In this document: positions 37,499-45,560 of the stretch, piece by piece
How the letters are laid out: the number at the start of each line of letters is the position of its first letter
Numbering within the stretch: the first letter of the stretch is position 1
Assembly: GCA_947501935.1 (NCBI GenBank)
Contig: CANMXU010000017.1
Location: forward strand, 35,796-99,795
Direction of reading: 5' to 3'
Source of the DNA: an uncultured Alteromonadaceae bacterium
GTDB taxonomy: Bacteria > Pseudomonadota > Gammaproteobacteria > Enterobacterales > Alteromonadaceae
Length of the DNA: 64,000 bases
Notes under the pieces: generated by a model
The model's database searches: none
What the model was told of the DNA's origin: nothing
The model's input: the letters and a program-made list of their open reading frames with translations, nothing else
Translations under genes and position numbers: made by a program

Positions 37499-38320
37499 AT
37501 GAAAAACATACGATTCATTAAATTTTTTACCGCGGTAAACACCATAACATTCATCGGCTTATTACTTGGTTTTAGCCAATTTAGCCAAGCTGCTGACTTA
37601 ACCAATACCGACGACATTATCAAACAAGCCAATATGGCGTCATATTACGCTGGTGACGATGGCAGCGCTCAAGCTCGAATGATTATTGTTGATAGCAACG
37701 GCAACAAACAATTGCGTCAGTTCACTATTTTACGAAAAGATAAACAAGACTTGGGCGATCAAGAAATGTTGGTATTTTTCTCTCGCCCGACCGACGTTAG
37801 CGGCACGGTTTTTCGTGTACAAAAACAGGTAAACGCTGACGATAACCGTTGGTTATATTTACCAGCGCTTGATTTAGTAAAGCGCATTTCTGCTGGCGAT
37901 AAACGCACCTCGTTTGTTGGGGCTCATTTTTTCTATGAAGACGTTTCTGGTCGTAATCCGGCAGAAGATAATTTCACCTTATTAACCACTACCGATTCAG
38001 TTTATCGTTTAAAAGCCGAGCCTAAAAATGCCAACAGCGTCGAATTTGCTCACTATATTATTGAAATTGATAAACAGACTTTTTTACCACTATTAGTAAA
38101 TTATTTTGACCAACAAGGTAATAACATTCGCCGCATGGAAGTTTTGAAAACAACAAAAATTGCAGGGTTTAATACCGTAGTACATTCAAAGATCACTGAC
38201 TTAACTGACCATAGTTATACCGAAATGCAGTTTAGAAAAGTGAAATACAACCTAGGCTTACCGGATAATATTTTCTCAGAGCGCAGCCTACGCACTGCAC
38301 CCAAAGCTTGGTTGAAGTAG
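37499..38320 (+). CDS. LolA-like outer-membrane lipoprotein-sorting protein
   Basis: 273 residues with a signal peptide (about 1-31, ending SQA). The mature protein resembles the LolA/LppX-like fold (COG2834/PF17131): a curved beta-sheet that holds lipid. It shows the family stretches ILRKDKQDLGDQEMLVFFSRP, FRVQKQVNADDNRWLYLPAL and FVGAHFFYEDVSGR. Such proteins are usually encoded with MmpL-type RND exporters, as here, and are thought to carry the exported lipid across the periplasm. I chose the ATG at 37499 because it begins a good signal peptide; the frame is open upstream to 37400, but only through the repeat array. Confidence 0.85.
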   Translation: MKNIRFIKFFTAVNTITFIGLLLGFSQFSQAADLTNTDDIIKQANMASYYAGDDGSAQARMIIVDSNGNKQLRQFTILRKDKQDLGDQEMLVFFSRPTDVSGTVFRVQKQVNADDNRWLYLPALDLVKRISAGDKRTSFVGAHFFYEDVSGRNPAEDNFTLLTTTDSVYRLKAEPKNANSVEFAHYIIEIDKQTFLPLLVNYFDQQGNNIRRMEVLKTTKIAGFNTVVHSKITDLTDHSYTEMQFRKVKYNLGLPDNIFSERSLRTAPKAWLK

Positions 38321-38348
38321 GTTAATTTAGCGAATGGAAAATAAATTG

Positions 38349-39767
38349 ATGAGTAAAATATCTATATTTACCAAGCTCCCGTTAGCTATTTTGTTCACTG
38401 TAACCATGATCAGCAGTGTAAATGCTGCTAACGTTACTAACGCAGTAGCCGAAGACGACTGGGCTGACGACAGTTGGGGAGATGACGAATGGCAAGAGCA
38501 AGCCAGCTCAGCTTGGCAGTTTTCAGGCTTTGCTGAACTTGGTCAAGGCAACTTTTTACAAGACAATATTGTCGACTCGTCATCATCATTAAGTGAACTT
38601 CGCGCCCGAGCTGAAATTTCCTATAGCGCTAAAACATTTGAGTTTAACGCCAGCGGTGATTTACTTCACGATCAGGTTATCTCTGATACACAATGGCAAA
38701 CTCGAGAGCTAACCCTAAGCGCTAGCCCGTTTTCAATGCTTGATGTGAAAATTGGCCGTCAGGTGCTTACTTGGGGCACAGGTGATTATCTATTTTTAAA
38801 CGATTTATTCGCTAAAGATTGGCAGTCATTTTTTTCTGGGCGCGACGATGAATACCTAAAAGCGCCCTCAAATAGTGTGCGCTTAACCGCCTATGCCAGT
38901 GATTTTAGTTTTGACTTCGCTTGGACGCCAACCTTCACCCCTGATAATTACTTAACCGGCGAGCGCTTTGCTTTTTATTCACCTATTAGCGGTGAGAATA
39001 TTGCCCCTGGTGATGATTTTTTAGTTGAACAAACTCGTGGCGATCAATTCTCACTACGTATCGCCACCACCAAACAAGGGGTTGAATACGCGGTGTATGG
39101 CTATAAAGGCTATTGGACGACACCTGTAGGTTTCAAAGCCAGTGACACTTCAGCAGCTAATACTTTCAACGCTAATATTATTAAAGGCAACGTTGTGCCC
39201 ACCGATAATCAGCACATTAGCGCATACTTTCCAGAAATGAACTCCTTTGGTGCCAGTATGCGTATGCCGCTAGGTAAAGGGTTATTTAACAGCGAATTTG
39301 CCTACTATAACAGCGTCGAAGACAGCCAAGGTGATAAAGCAAATATTGCTAATAGCCAATTACGAATATTAGTTGGTTACGAACAAGAGCTAGCAAAAGA
39401 CTTTACCGCCAGCATGCAATATTACTTAGAGCAAACTCTTGATTATCAGGCTTATCAGCAGTCGTACCCACAGAGTAACCCGCTCTATAATTCAGCAGAA
39501 GATGAACTAGTTGATGAATTCCGACAAGTACTAACCATGCGTTTGCGTTACGCAACCATGCAACAAAAGCTGACCTATAACTTATTTGCCTTTTATTCAC
39601 CTACTGACCACGACAGCTACCTAAAGCCTTCGCTTAATTACCGATACAGCGACCAAGTGTCTTTCTCAGCAGGCGCTAATTTATTTTTTGGCGAGCAAGC
39701 CCATACATTTTTTGCTCAGCATAAAGACAATAGCAATGCATGGCTTAGGTTAAGAGTTCACTATTAA
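38349..39767 (+). CDS. Outer-membrane beta-barrel protein (DUF1302-like)
   Basis: About 472 residues. Signal peptide (about 1-26, VNA cut), then an acidic tryptophan-rich linker (EDDWADDSWGDDEWQEQ at about 35-51) and a barrel of alternating strands, with a hallmark GRQVLTWGTGDYLFLNDLF near 140. This last motif is typical of DUF1302-type porin-like proteins encoded beside RND/LolA-like genes. The C-terminus is LRLRVHY, an acceptable barrel end. Likely the outer-membrane part of the exporter system. The upstream ATG at 38334 is an alternative start; neither has a strong ribosome-binding site. Confidence 0.75.
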   Translation: MSKISIFTKLPLAILFTVTMISSVNAANVTNAVAEDDWADDSWGDDEWQEQASSAWQFSGFAELGQGNFLQDNIVDSSSSLSELRARAEISYSAKTFEFNASGDLLHDQVISDTQWQTRELTLSASPFSMLDVKIGRQVLTWGTGDYLFLNDLFAKDWQSFFSGRDDEYLKAPSNSVRLTAYASDFSFDFAWTPTFTPDNYLTGERFAFYSPISGENIAPGDDFLVEQTRGDQFSLRIATTKQGVEYAVYGYKGYWTTPVGFKASDTSAANTFNANIIKGNVVPTDNQHISAYFPEMNSFGASMRMPLGKGLFNSEFAYYNSVEDSQGDKANIANSQLRILVGYEQELAKDFTASMQYYLEQTLDYQAYQQSYPQSNPLYNSAEDELVDEFRQVLTMRLRYATMQQKLTYNLFAFYSPTDHDSYLKPSLNYRYSDQVSFSAGANLFFGEQAHTFFAQHKDNSNAWLRLRVHY

Positions 39768-39817
39768 TTTATTTATTACATTTTATTTATCTAAATATCA
39801 AAAAACAGGAGTCTATT

Positions 39818-40030
39818 ATGACAATTGAAAATGCAGTTTTTCGTTTCGCCGGCATTATGGTTTTATTATCTGTGCTACTAACCACTTATGTTCACGCCAA
39901 CTTTATTTGGTTCACCGTTTTTATTGGCGCCAACTTACTACAGTTCTCTTTTACTGGTTTTTGTCCTGTCGCCAAAGTATTTAAAAAGCTAGGTTTGAAA
40001 TCTGCCGCCGAAAAAGCGTTACAGCAATAA
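39818..40030 (+). CDS. DUF2892 small inner-membrane protein
   Basis: 70 residues with two membrane helices (about 10-26 and 30-46) and a short cytoplasmic tail containing FTGFCPVAKVFKKLGL. This is the DUF2892 fold found alone or fused to rhodanese, as in E. coli YgaP, which is encoded next to YgaV. AGGAG lies 7 bases before the ATG. It ends the operon that starts with the RND exporter and is controlled, by position, from the YgaV-like repressor. A sulfur-related role is inferred from that parallel. Confidence 0.85.
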   Translation: MTIENAVFRFAGIMVLLSVLLTTYVHANFIWFTVFIGANLLQFSFTGFCPVAKVFKKLGLKSAAEKALQQ

Positions 40031-40119
40031 AAGCACCGTTAAACTTCTCGCTATATGCCGCTGGTGTTGGTTAGTCTTTTCAGCTACCCTTTTAGCCATA
40101 TTAATTAAAGAGAAGTGGT

Positions 40120-40899
40120 ATGGATTTAGGCATTAAAGGTAAACGTGCATTGGTATGTGCATCATCAAAAGGTTTAGGACGCGGCTGCGCTGAAGCATTA
40201 GCCGCAGAAGGGGTTGATTTAGTGATCAACGCCCGTAATGATGAAGCTTTGCAACAAACAGCACAGCAAATTCGCAGTAAATATGGCGTTGAAGTTATTG
40301 CCATTGCCGCCGACATCAGCACAGAAGCGGGGCAAAAAAAGGTTTTAAGCGTAGCCAAAGACGTTGATATTTTGGTGACCAATGCTGGCGGTCCACCACC
40401 GGGCATGTGGAGTGACTGGAGCCGTGATGACTTTATCGCCGCCCTCGACGCTAACATGCTTAGCCCAATAGCCTTAATGAAAGCGTTATTGCCAAGCATG
40501 ATGAATAAAGGCTGGGGCCGTATTGTTAACATCACCAGCGTATCAGTAAAAGCGCCGATTGCTGTTTTAGGTTTATCAAACTCAGCCAGAGCAGGTTTAA
40601 CCGGATATGTAGCAGGTACCGCGCGCCAAGTGGCAGAAAAAGGCGTGACCATTAATAATTTACAACCGGGCATTCACGCTACCGACCGAGCAACTGCGCT
40701 CGACACTGGTGTAGCTAATGCTCAAGGCATTGATATTAGTGCAGCTAAAACTCAGCGCTGTGCGACCATTCCTGCTGGGCGTTATGGCACGGCCGCAGAA
40801 TTTGGCGCAAGTTGTGCGTTTTTATGTTCACAACATGCTGGCTTTATTGTTGGTCAAAACATTTTACTTGATGGCGGTGCCGTTAATAGCACTATGTAG
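40120..40899 (+). CDS. SDR-family oxidoreductase with atypical catalytic residues
   Basis: 259 residues, Rossmann fold. The cofactor motif is CASSKGLGRG (about 13-22) rather than TGxxxGxG, and TNAGG is at 87-91. The catalytic Ser140 is kept in ITSVSV, but the YxxxK site reads SNSAR (153-157), so both tyrosine and lysine are missing. This fits the group of beta-ketoacyl-ACP reductase-like SDRs noted for lacking a proper catalytic tetrad. It may work on an unusual substrate or not be a redox enzyme. A TTTTAAG repeat array starts right after the stop. Confidence 0.82.
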   Translation: MDLGIKGKRALVCASSKGLGRGCAEALAAEGVDLVINARNDEALQQTAQQIRSKYGVEVIAIAADISTEAGQKKVLSVAKDVDILVTNAGGPPPGMWSDWSRDDFIAALDANMLSPIALMKALLPSMMNKGWGRIVNITSVSVKAPIAVLGLSNSARAGLTGYVAGTARQVAEKGVTINNLQPGIHATDRATALDTGVANAQGIDISAAKTQRCATIPAGRYGTAAEFGASCAFLCSQHAGFIVGQNILLDGGAVNSTM

Positions 40900-40976
40900 T
40901 TTTAAGTTTTAAGTTTTAAGTTTTAAGTTTTAAGTTTTAAGTTTTAAGTTTTAAGTTTTAAGTTTTAAGTTTTAAG
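40900..40976 (+). repeat. 7-bp tandem repeat (TTTTAAG x11)
   Basis: Eleven perfect TTTTAAG units, 77 bases, beginning at the base after the SDR stop codon and running into the stop codon of the convergent DUF2956 gene (40972-40974). The array makes up the whole space between these two genes. Perfect identity of all units suggests recent slippage growth. Confidence 0.97.
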
Positions 40977-41295
40977 TAAAGAATAGGTAAGCTAGAAAAC
41001 CAAACCAACTTAATACCAATAAACTCCATGCGCTTAGTTCACGTGCTTGGAGTTTATTATTTTCTGCAGGAGACTCAAGTTGCTCTTGTTCACTCTGCTT
41101 TATTTTCAGTTCTTTTTTACGATTTTTATCACGTTCCCGTGCTTTTGCTTTTTGTAATTTTTTATATTCACTAATGCCCTTTTCAATACCTTGGGCAATT
41201 AATTTAGTTTGCTCTTTGCTTTGGCCTTTTTTCTGAATCCCTTTAGCAACCTTTAACGCTTCATTTTGGGTTTCAGCCGAGACTTTTTCGTTCAT
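40972..41295 (-). CDS. DUF2956 protein
   Basis: 107 residues: a charged, mostly helical N-terminal part (KGIQKKGQSKEQTKLIAQGI at 18-37, then a Lys/Glu-rich coiled coil to about 75) and one C-terminal membrane helix (about 88-106). This tail-anchored layout and the QTKLIAQGIEKGISEYKK stretch match DUF2956 proteins of Vibrio and Shewanella. Function unknown. Its stop codon lies inside the last unit of the TTTTAAG array, so array changes could alter its C-terminus or 3' end. Confidence 0.8.
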   Translation of the reverse strand: MNEKVSAETQNEALKVAKGIQKKGQSKEQTKLIAQGIEKGISEYKKLQKAKARERDKNRKKELKIKQSEQEQLESPAENNKLQARELSAWSLLVLSWFGFLAYLFFT

Positions 41296-41437
41296 ATTCG
41301 TTCACAACAATTGAAAAAATTAATGCCTGCTAAATTACGTTATTCATCAACAATTATCTAGTAATTTACTTGTTACTTTTATCATGGTGCGGCACACTAT
41401 CAGCCATTAACTATTTACCGTTATTTTAGAGTAAACC

Positions 41438-42067
41438 ATGAGCGAAAATTCAACAGCATTAAATCAAATTAAACAAATGTTAACCATGCAAGACGCAATG
41501 AATTCACGTGTTAGTGAAACATGGCGTGACAATGGCTACGAATGGTATCGCGCCATTTGGGTTGAATGTGCAGAAATGTTAGACCATCACGGATGGAAAT
41601 GGTGGAAACATCAAGAAATCGACGTAGCCCAAGTACAACTTGAACTGGTTGATATTTTCCATTTTGGTTTAAGCTTACGTTTAATGACTGGTGCAAGTGT
41701 TGACAATATTGCCAATGAATTAGCCAAAGAATTAACCCAAGGTTCTGATGAGAGCGATTTTAAAATTGCTTTAGAAAACTTAGCGTCAGCTGCGGTAACA
41801 AATAAAAGCTTTGACGCGAATGCGCTTACTGATTGCATGTCTTTAATGAACATGGACTTAAACGAATTATTTAAGCAATACGTTGGCAAAAACACCTTAA
41901 ATTTCTTCCGCCAAGACCATGGTTATAAAGAAGGCACTTACATTAAAGTTTGGCACGGCGAAGAAGACAACGAAGTACTTGCCAACTTAGTAAATACCTT
42001 AGATGTGACCGCGTCAGATTTCCAACAGCAGTTATATCAAGCATTAGAAGCTAAATACCCTAGCTAA
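41438..42067 (+). CDS. Dimeric dUTPase / MazG-like nucleotide pyrophosphatase
   Basis: 209-residue all-alpha NTP pyrophosphohydrolase of the dUTPase_2 family (PF08761). The metal-binding residues form ExxE (Glu43, Glu46 in ECAE) and ExxD (Glu69, Asp72 in ELVD), with the aromatic HHGWKWWKHQ between them. It hydrolyses dUTP, and usually dUDP, to dUMP, keeping uracil out of DNA and supplying thymidylate synthesis. Unrelated in fold to trimeric Dut. It stands alone on the plus strand. Confidence 0.9.
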   Translation: MSENSTALNQIKQMLTMQDAMNSRVSETWRDNGYEWYRAIWVECAEMLDHHGWKWWKHQEIDVAQVQLELVDIFHFGLSLRLMTGASVDNIANELAKELTQGSDESDFKIALENLASAAVTNKSFDANALTDCMSLMNMDLNELFKQYVGKNTLNFFRQDHGYKEGTYIKVWHGEEDNEVLANLVNTLDVTASDFQQQLYQALEAKYPS

Positions 42068-42219
42068 TTTCAAAATAAGAACAAGATAAATAAACTTATT
42101 AAACAAGCAATTACCGGCTGATTATTAGTAAACGAATAACCTATCACTCTCTGGCACAAATTCTGCTTATTCATAGATTAAATGTATAACGTCAAGAATT
42201 TGAACAGCCGGAGATGTAT

Positions 42220-42879
42220 ATGGAACTTATTCTATTTGCCATGATCAGCCTTATTGTTATTGTTGCGCTTTTAGCCAGCCGTTTAAATGACAGTAGTTTC
42301 CCCTTCCCATTCGACAGCAAAGCGACCGTTTTTACGCCTGCTGAAAAAAACTTTCAAAACCTCGTTGAACAAGCCGTTGGCGGAAAATATCGCGTGATTA
42401 ATCGCGTTAAACTTTCGGATATTGTTACCGTGCGCAAAGGTGTTTCTAATCGCGCCAGCCAAGCCGCTGTAACCAATGCCGATAATAAATACCTCGACTT
42501 TGTTATATGCGAACGTGACAGCATGAAGCTATTGGGTGTAATTGACTTAGTTGATACCCAAGGGCGCGGCTATAAACTTAAAAAAGATTGGTTTGTTAGC
42601 GGCGCATTAGAAGCTGCCTCCATTCCCCATGTACGCATTAAAGTAAAAGCCAATTACACTGTAAACGAAATTCGTGCCTGTATTAACAGCCGTATTATGG
42701 GCAAAGTGCCATTATCACCTAAAGTTAAAGGTAAGATAATTCCTGCACCACTGATTAGAGACAGATCCAAAAATATTGGCGCGATGAGCCCAACAGCAGC
42801 AAAGGCAAATGCGTTAGAATTGGCCAATAAAATCAATACCAAAACACCAGCGCCGCAAATGGCAGCTCTGCCGCATTAA
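42220..42879 (+). CDS. DUF2726 protein
   Basis: 219 residues: an N-terminal membrane helix (about 2-18) and a soluble DUF2726 domain (about 40-155) with FTPAEKNFQNLVEQAVGGKYRV, YLDFVICERD and LEAASIPHVRIKVKANYTV. This domain is nuclease-like in shape (restriction-endonuclease-type sheet) and often occurs with helicases or topoisomerase-type zinc fingers; no activity is proven. The tail is Ala/Pro/Lys-rich. The ATG at 42220 has GGAG 6 bases away; the ATG at 42214 is too close to it. A terminator follows. Confidence 0.82.
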   Translation: MELILFAMISLIVIVALLASRLNDSSFPFPFDSKATVFTPAEKNFQNLVEQAVGGKYRVINRVKLSDIVTVRKGVSNRASQAAVTNADNKYLDFVICERDSMKLLGVIDLVDTQGRGYKLKKDWFVSGALEAASIPHVRIKVKANYTVNEIRACINSRIMGKVPLSPKVKGKIIPAPLIRDRSKNIGAMSPTAAKANALELANKINTKTPAPQMAALPH

Positions 42880-42900
42880 GCTTTTATATTGGATATAAAC

Positions 42901-42936
42901 AAAAAACCTTATCAGTTATTACTAATAAGGTTTTTT
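42901..42936 (+). terminator. Terminator between DUF2726 gene and outer-membrane barrel gene
   Basis: Perfect 12-bp stem AAAAAACCTTAT / ATAAGGTTTTTT with a 12-base loop. A- and T-runs on both ends make it suited to stop transcription from both convergent genes. Confidence 0.9.
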
Positions 42937-42972
42937 GCTATTTAAGTGCTTTAGAAAATTCAGCCAACCGGA

Positions 42973-43614
42973 TTAAAAGTGATAAGTTGCGCCGATGCTT
43001 AATAGAGAAACATCATCACCGTCAAGATCATACATTTCATATTCAGCATGAAGTGAAAGCTGACTCAATTGATAAGAAAGTCCTAAGCCATAAAAAGCAC
43101 TGTTATCATCATCCGTTACCGGTTCCTCAGAAAAATAATCTGAATCATTAGTACCGTATATATCTGAATATTGGTATTGACCACTACCACTTACTTCTCC
43201 TTCCCAAGAAAACATTCCTACTTTTGCATATAAGTTAACTTGTTCATTAAGAGGTAAAATACCGACAACAGCTAATGTTAAACCGTCAACTGCCCCCGAA
43301 ACTTTCATTGACATAGAGTATTGATATTCAGGCTCAGTCACGGAGTCATCATAATTAAAGCTAAATTCACCCAAATCTACATAGCCTAATTCCACAGCAA
43401 AGTATTCAGAAAATTGATAACCACCAATCAATTTAAAGGCTGTATCTGAATCATCAACATTAAAGTCGAACCCTGAATCCATTTCAGGCACATCAAAAGA
43501 ACTTTGACCAACAAAGCCACCAAGGTAGAGGCCCTGCTCCGGCGATGAGTATTCATTGGCTACGGCTAAGCTTGAGCAAAGTAATAGAGGTAGAGCGATA
43601 TATTTATACGACAT
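42973..43614 (-). CDS. Outer-membrane eight-strand barrel protein, copy A
   Basis: 213 residues: signal peptide (about 1-19, AVA cut) and an OmpA-like small barrel (PF13505-type). It starts SSPEQGLYLGGFVGQSSFDV and ends ISIGATYHF-like (LLSIGATYHF), with the terminal phenylalanine needed for barrel insertion. Acidic loops. A paralogue lies directly upstream on the same strand (43925-44581) with the same beginning, middle (AVELGYVDLGEF against AVEFGYADLGEF) and end. Function unknown; possibly an adhesion or stability protein. Confidence 0.83.
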   Translation of the reverse strand: MSYKYIALPLLLCSSLAVANEYSSPEQGLYLGGFVGQSSFDVPEMDSGFDFNVDDSDTAFKLIGGYQFSEYFAVELGYVDLGEFSFNYDDSVTEPEYQYSMSMKVSGAVDGLTLAVVGILPLNEQVNLYAKVGMFSWEGEVSGSGQYQYSDIYGTNDSDYFSEEPVTDDDNSAFYGLGLSYQLSQLSLHAEYEMYDLDGDDVSLLSIGATYHF

Positions 43615-43924
43615 TATTATTTTTCCTTAGAAGTGAAATTCCATAATTAGCAAAGATTGATTGTTCAAACAGGCATGCAATATAAGTAGTGAATATTTCA
43701 ATATAGATAAAGCAACCATACCGAAAGAATACAACACCAAATATTATCTTATAAATAATATTTTATTCGGCTTGTATAAAAAAAGTAATTAACAACTAGG
43801 TAGGGACTTTAGCCGAAACTCTGTTGCTAGAATACAAAGTCAGTCAACAAAAATATCTTGCGATGACTGATTTTTAGGCTCTAAAATCGATTTAGAGCCT
43901 GTTAAATTACCAACAAGTAAATCA
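43615..43924. other. Spacer between tandem outer-membrane barrel genes
   Basis: 310 bases, AT-rich. It holds a perfect inverted repeat at 43876-43900 (AGGCTCTAAA / TTTAGAGCCT, 5-base loop), 25 bases past the stop of the upstream copy, which may terminate or attenuate its mRNA though no U-tract follows. The rest must contain the promoter of copy A; no clear hexamers were picked. Confidence 0.5.
43876..43900 (-). terminator. Perfect hairpin after barrel copy B
   Basis: 10-bp stem with 5-base loop, 25 bases past the leftward stop at 43925. On the minus strand it is followed by A's rather than T's, so it is unusual for an intrinsic terminator. Confidence 0.45.
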
Positions 43925-44581
43925 TTAGAAATGATAAGTTGCACCTAAGCTTAATAAAGAAGTTTTTTCACCATCAGTATCATAAATCTCGTATTCGGCA
44001 TGCAATAAAAACGGGCTTAAATTATACGAAAAGCCAGCACCATAAAAAATATCATTATCAGAATCACTAACGCTGTTAGCATAAGAATCAGCGCCATTTA
44101 GATAAGAATATTGAGCATCAGAATACTCATGATTGCGTTCAGCAGATGCATTAAAGTTGGCATCCCACTCAGCCACACCCACTTTAGCATATAAGTTATA
44201 CTGCTCATTAATCGGAAAAATACCTATCAGCGCTACAGTTAAAGCTTCAATTGAGCCTGACATATTCATGCTTCCTGAAAAATCACCTAAACTATTAGAT
44301 ACATCATAACTATCCGATAAGGTGAACTCTCCTAAATCTGCGTAGCCAAACTCCACTGCAAAGTATTTAGAGAATTGATACCCTGCTGCCAGTTTAAAAG
44401 CCGTACCTGACTTATCGAGTTTAGCGCTCTGTTCAGCTTCAAAATCACTTTTAGAGACATCAAAGCTACTTTCACCAATATAAGCGCCAAGGTAAAAACC
44501 TTGTTCTGGCGATGAATGTTCATTGGCTAACGCAAAATTTGAGCAAAGTAGTAAAGGTAAAACGAGATATTTATTCAACAT
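43925..44581 (-). CDS. Outer-membrane eight-strand barrel protein, copy B
   Basis: 218 residues, paralogue of the gene at 42973-43614. Signal peptide about 1-19 (ALA cut), then SSPEQGFYLGAYIGESSFDV and the conserved AEYEIYDTDGEKTSLLSLGATYHF end region. Start set at the ATG at 44581, with AGGGA about 9 bases upstream; the frame is open further to 44674 but without a signal peptide there. Loops differ more than strands between the two copies, as expected for surface-exposed parts. Likely arisen by tandem duplication. Confidence 0.83.
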   Translation of the reverse strand: MLNKYLVLPLLLCSNFALANEHSSPEQGFYLGAYIGESSFDVSKSDFEAEQSAKLDKSGTAFKLAAGYQFSKYFAVEFGYADLGEFTLSDSYDVSNSLGDFSGSMNMSGSIEALTVALIGIFPINEQYNLYAKVGVAEWDANFNASAERNHEYSDAQYSYLNGADSYANSVSDSDNDIFYGAGFSYNLSPFLLHAEYEIYDTDGEKTSLLSLGATYHF

Positions 44582-44834
44582 GATTATTTCCCTGAAATGT
44601 AATTTCAAAATTGATTTATAATTATTTTTCGAACTGGCGTGCAATATATAACCACAGGCAGAATTAGTCGACACAAAAGAATTTGAAAGCTATAACAAAA
44701 AGAAATAAAACCAACCATTGAGCAATATCGAAACAATTTAAAAACTAAATAACCTCGTATTACAAAGCAGATTTTTATTAAGGTTCACGTTATAATCACC
44801 AACAATATTTTTAGAAAAATCAATTGGACAATAC

Positions 44835-45548
44835 ATGAAAGCAGGTATTATTGGCGCGATGGAACCGGAAGTCGCTATTTTAAAAAGTCAGTTAACAAAT
44901 ATGAAAAGCTCTGAAATTGCTGGCTATGAGTTTTTTCAAGGCCAGTTAAACGGTAACGACGTAGTTATTGTGCAATCAGGCATAGGTAAAGTCGCGGCGG
45001 CGTTAGCTACAGTATTATTGATTGATAAATTTAGCCCTGACTACGTAGTAAATACTGGTTCTGCCGGTGGTTTTGAACAATCACTAAAAGTTGGCGATAT
45101 TGTTATTAGTAACGAAGTACGTTATCACGATGTTGACGTTACTGCATTTGGTTATGAAATAGGCCAATTACCGGCAAATCCACCAGCTTATATTCCTCAC
45201 CCCACCTTGGTTGAAGCAGCAAAAACGGGGATTAGCGAACTTGAGAATATTCAAACCTTAGTGGGCCTTATCACCACAGGTGATACCTTTATGACCGCTG
45301 ATGACGATATAGCCAAAGCGCGCAAGAACTTCCCAACCATGGCAGCGGTTGAAATGGAAGGCGCGGCTATTGCCCATACTTGCCATCAATTTAACGTACC
45401 ATTTGTGGTAATTCGCTCAATGTCGGATATTGCCGGTAAAGAGTCACCAACCTCATTTGAAGCTTATTTAGAAACCGCCTCGGTCAATTCTTCGCAATTG
45501 GTTTTGAATATGTTGAACGCGCTGCAAGGGAAATCGTTGCAGCAATAA
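44835..45548 (+). CDS. mtnN: 5'-methylthioadenosine/S-adenosylhomocysteine nucleosidase
   Basis: 237-residue nucleosidase that cleaves adenine from methylthioadenosine, S-adenosylhomocysteine and 5'-deoxyadenosine. It begins [13 protein letters not shown], with the catalytic Glu12, and has [16 protein letters not shown] for ribose binding and the catalytic Asp in RSMSDIAG near 197-201. Length matches E. coli Pfs. It forms an operon with a CobD-like gene 12 bp downstream, as in Shewanella. Confidence 0.95.
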   Translation: MKAGIIGAMEPEVAILKSQLTNMKSSEIAGYEFFQGQLNGNDVVIVQSGIGKVAAALATVLLIDKFSPDYVVNTGSAGGFEQSLKVGDIVISNEVRYHDVDVTAFGYEIGQLPANPPAYIPHPTLVEAAKTGISELENIQTLVGLITTGDTFMTADDDIAKARKNFPTMAAVEMEGAAIAHTCHQFNVPFVVIRSMSDIAGKESPTSFEAYLETASVNSSQLVLNMLNALQGKSLQQ

Positions 45549-45560
45549 GAGCACTTACCT

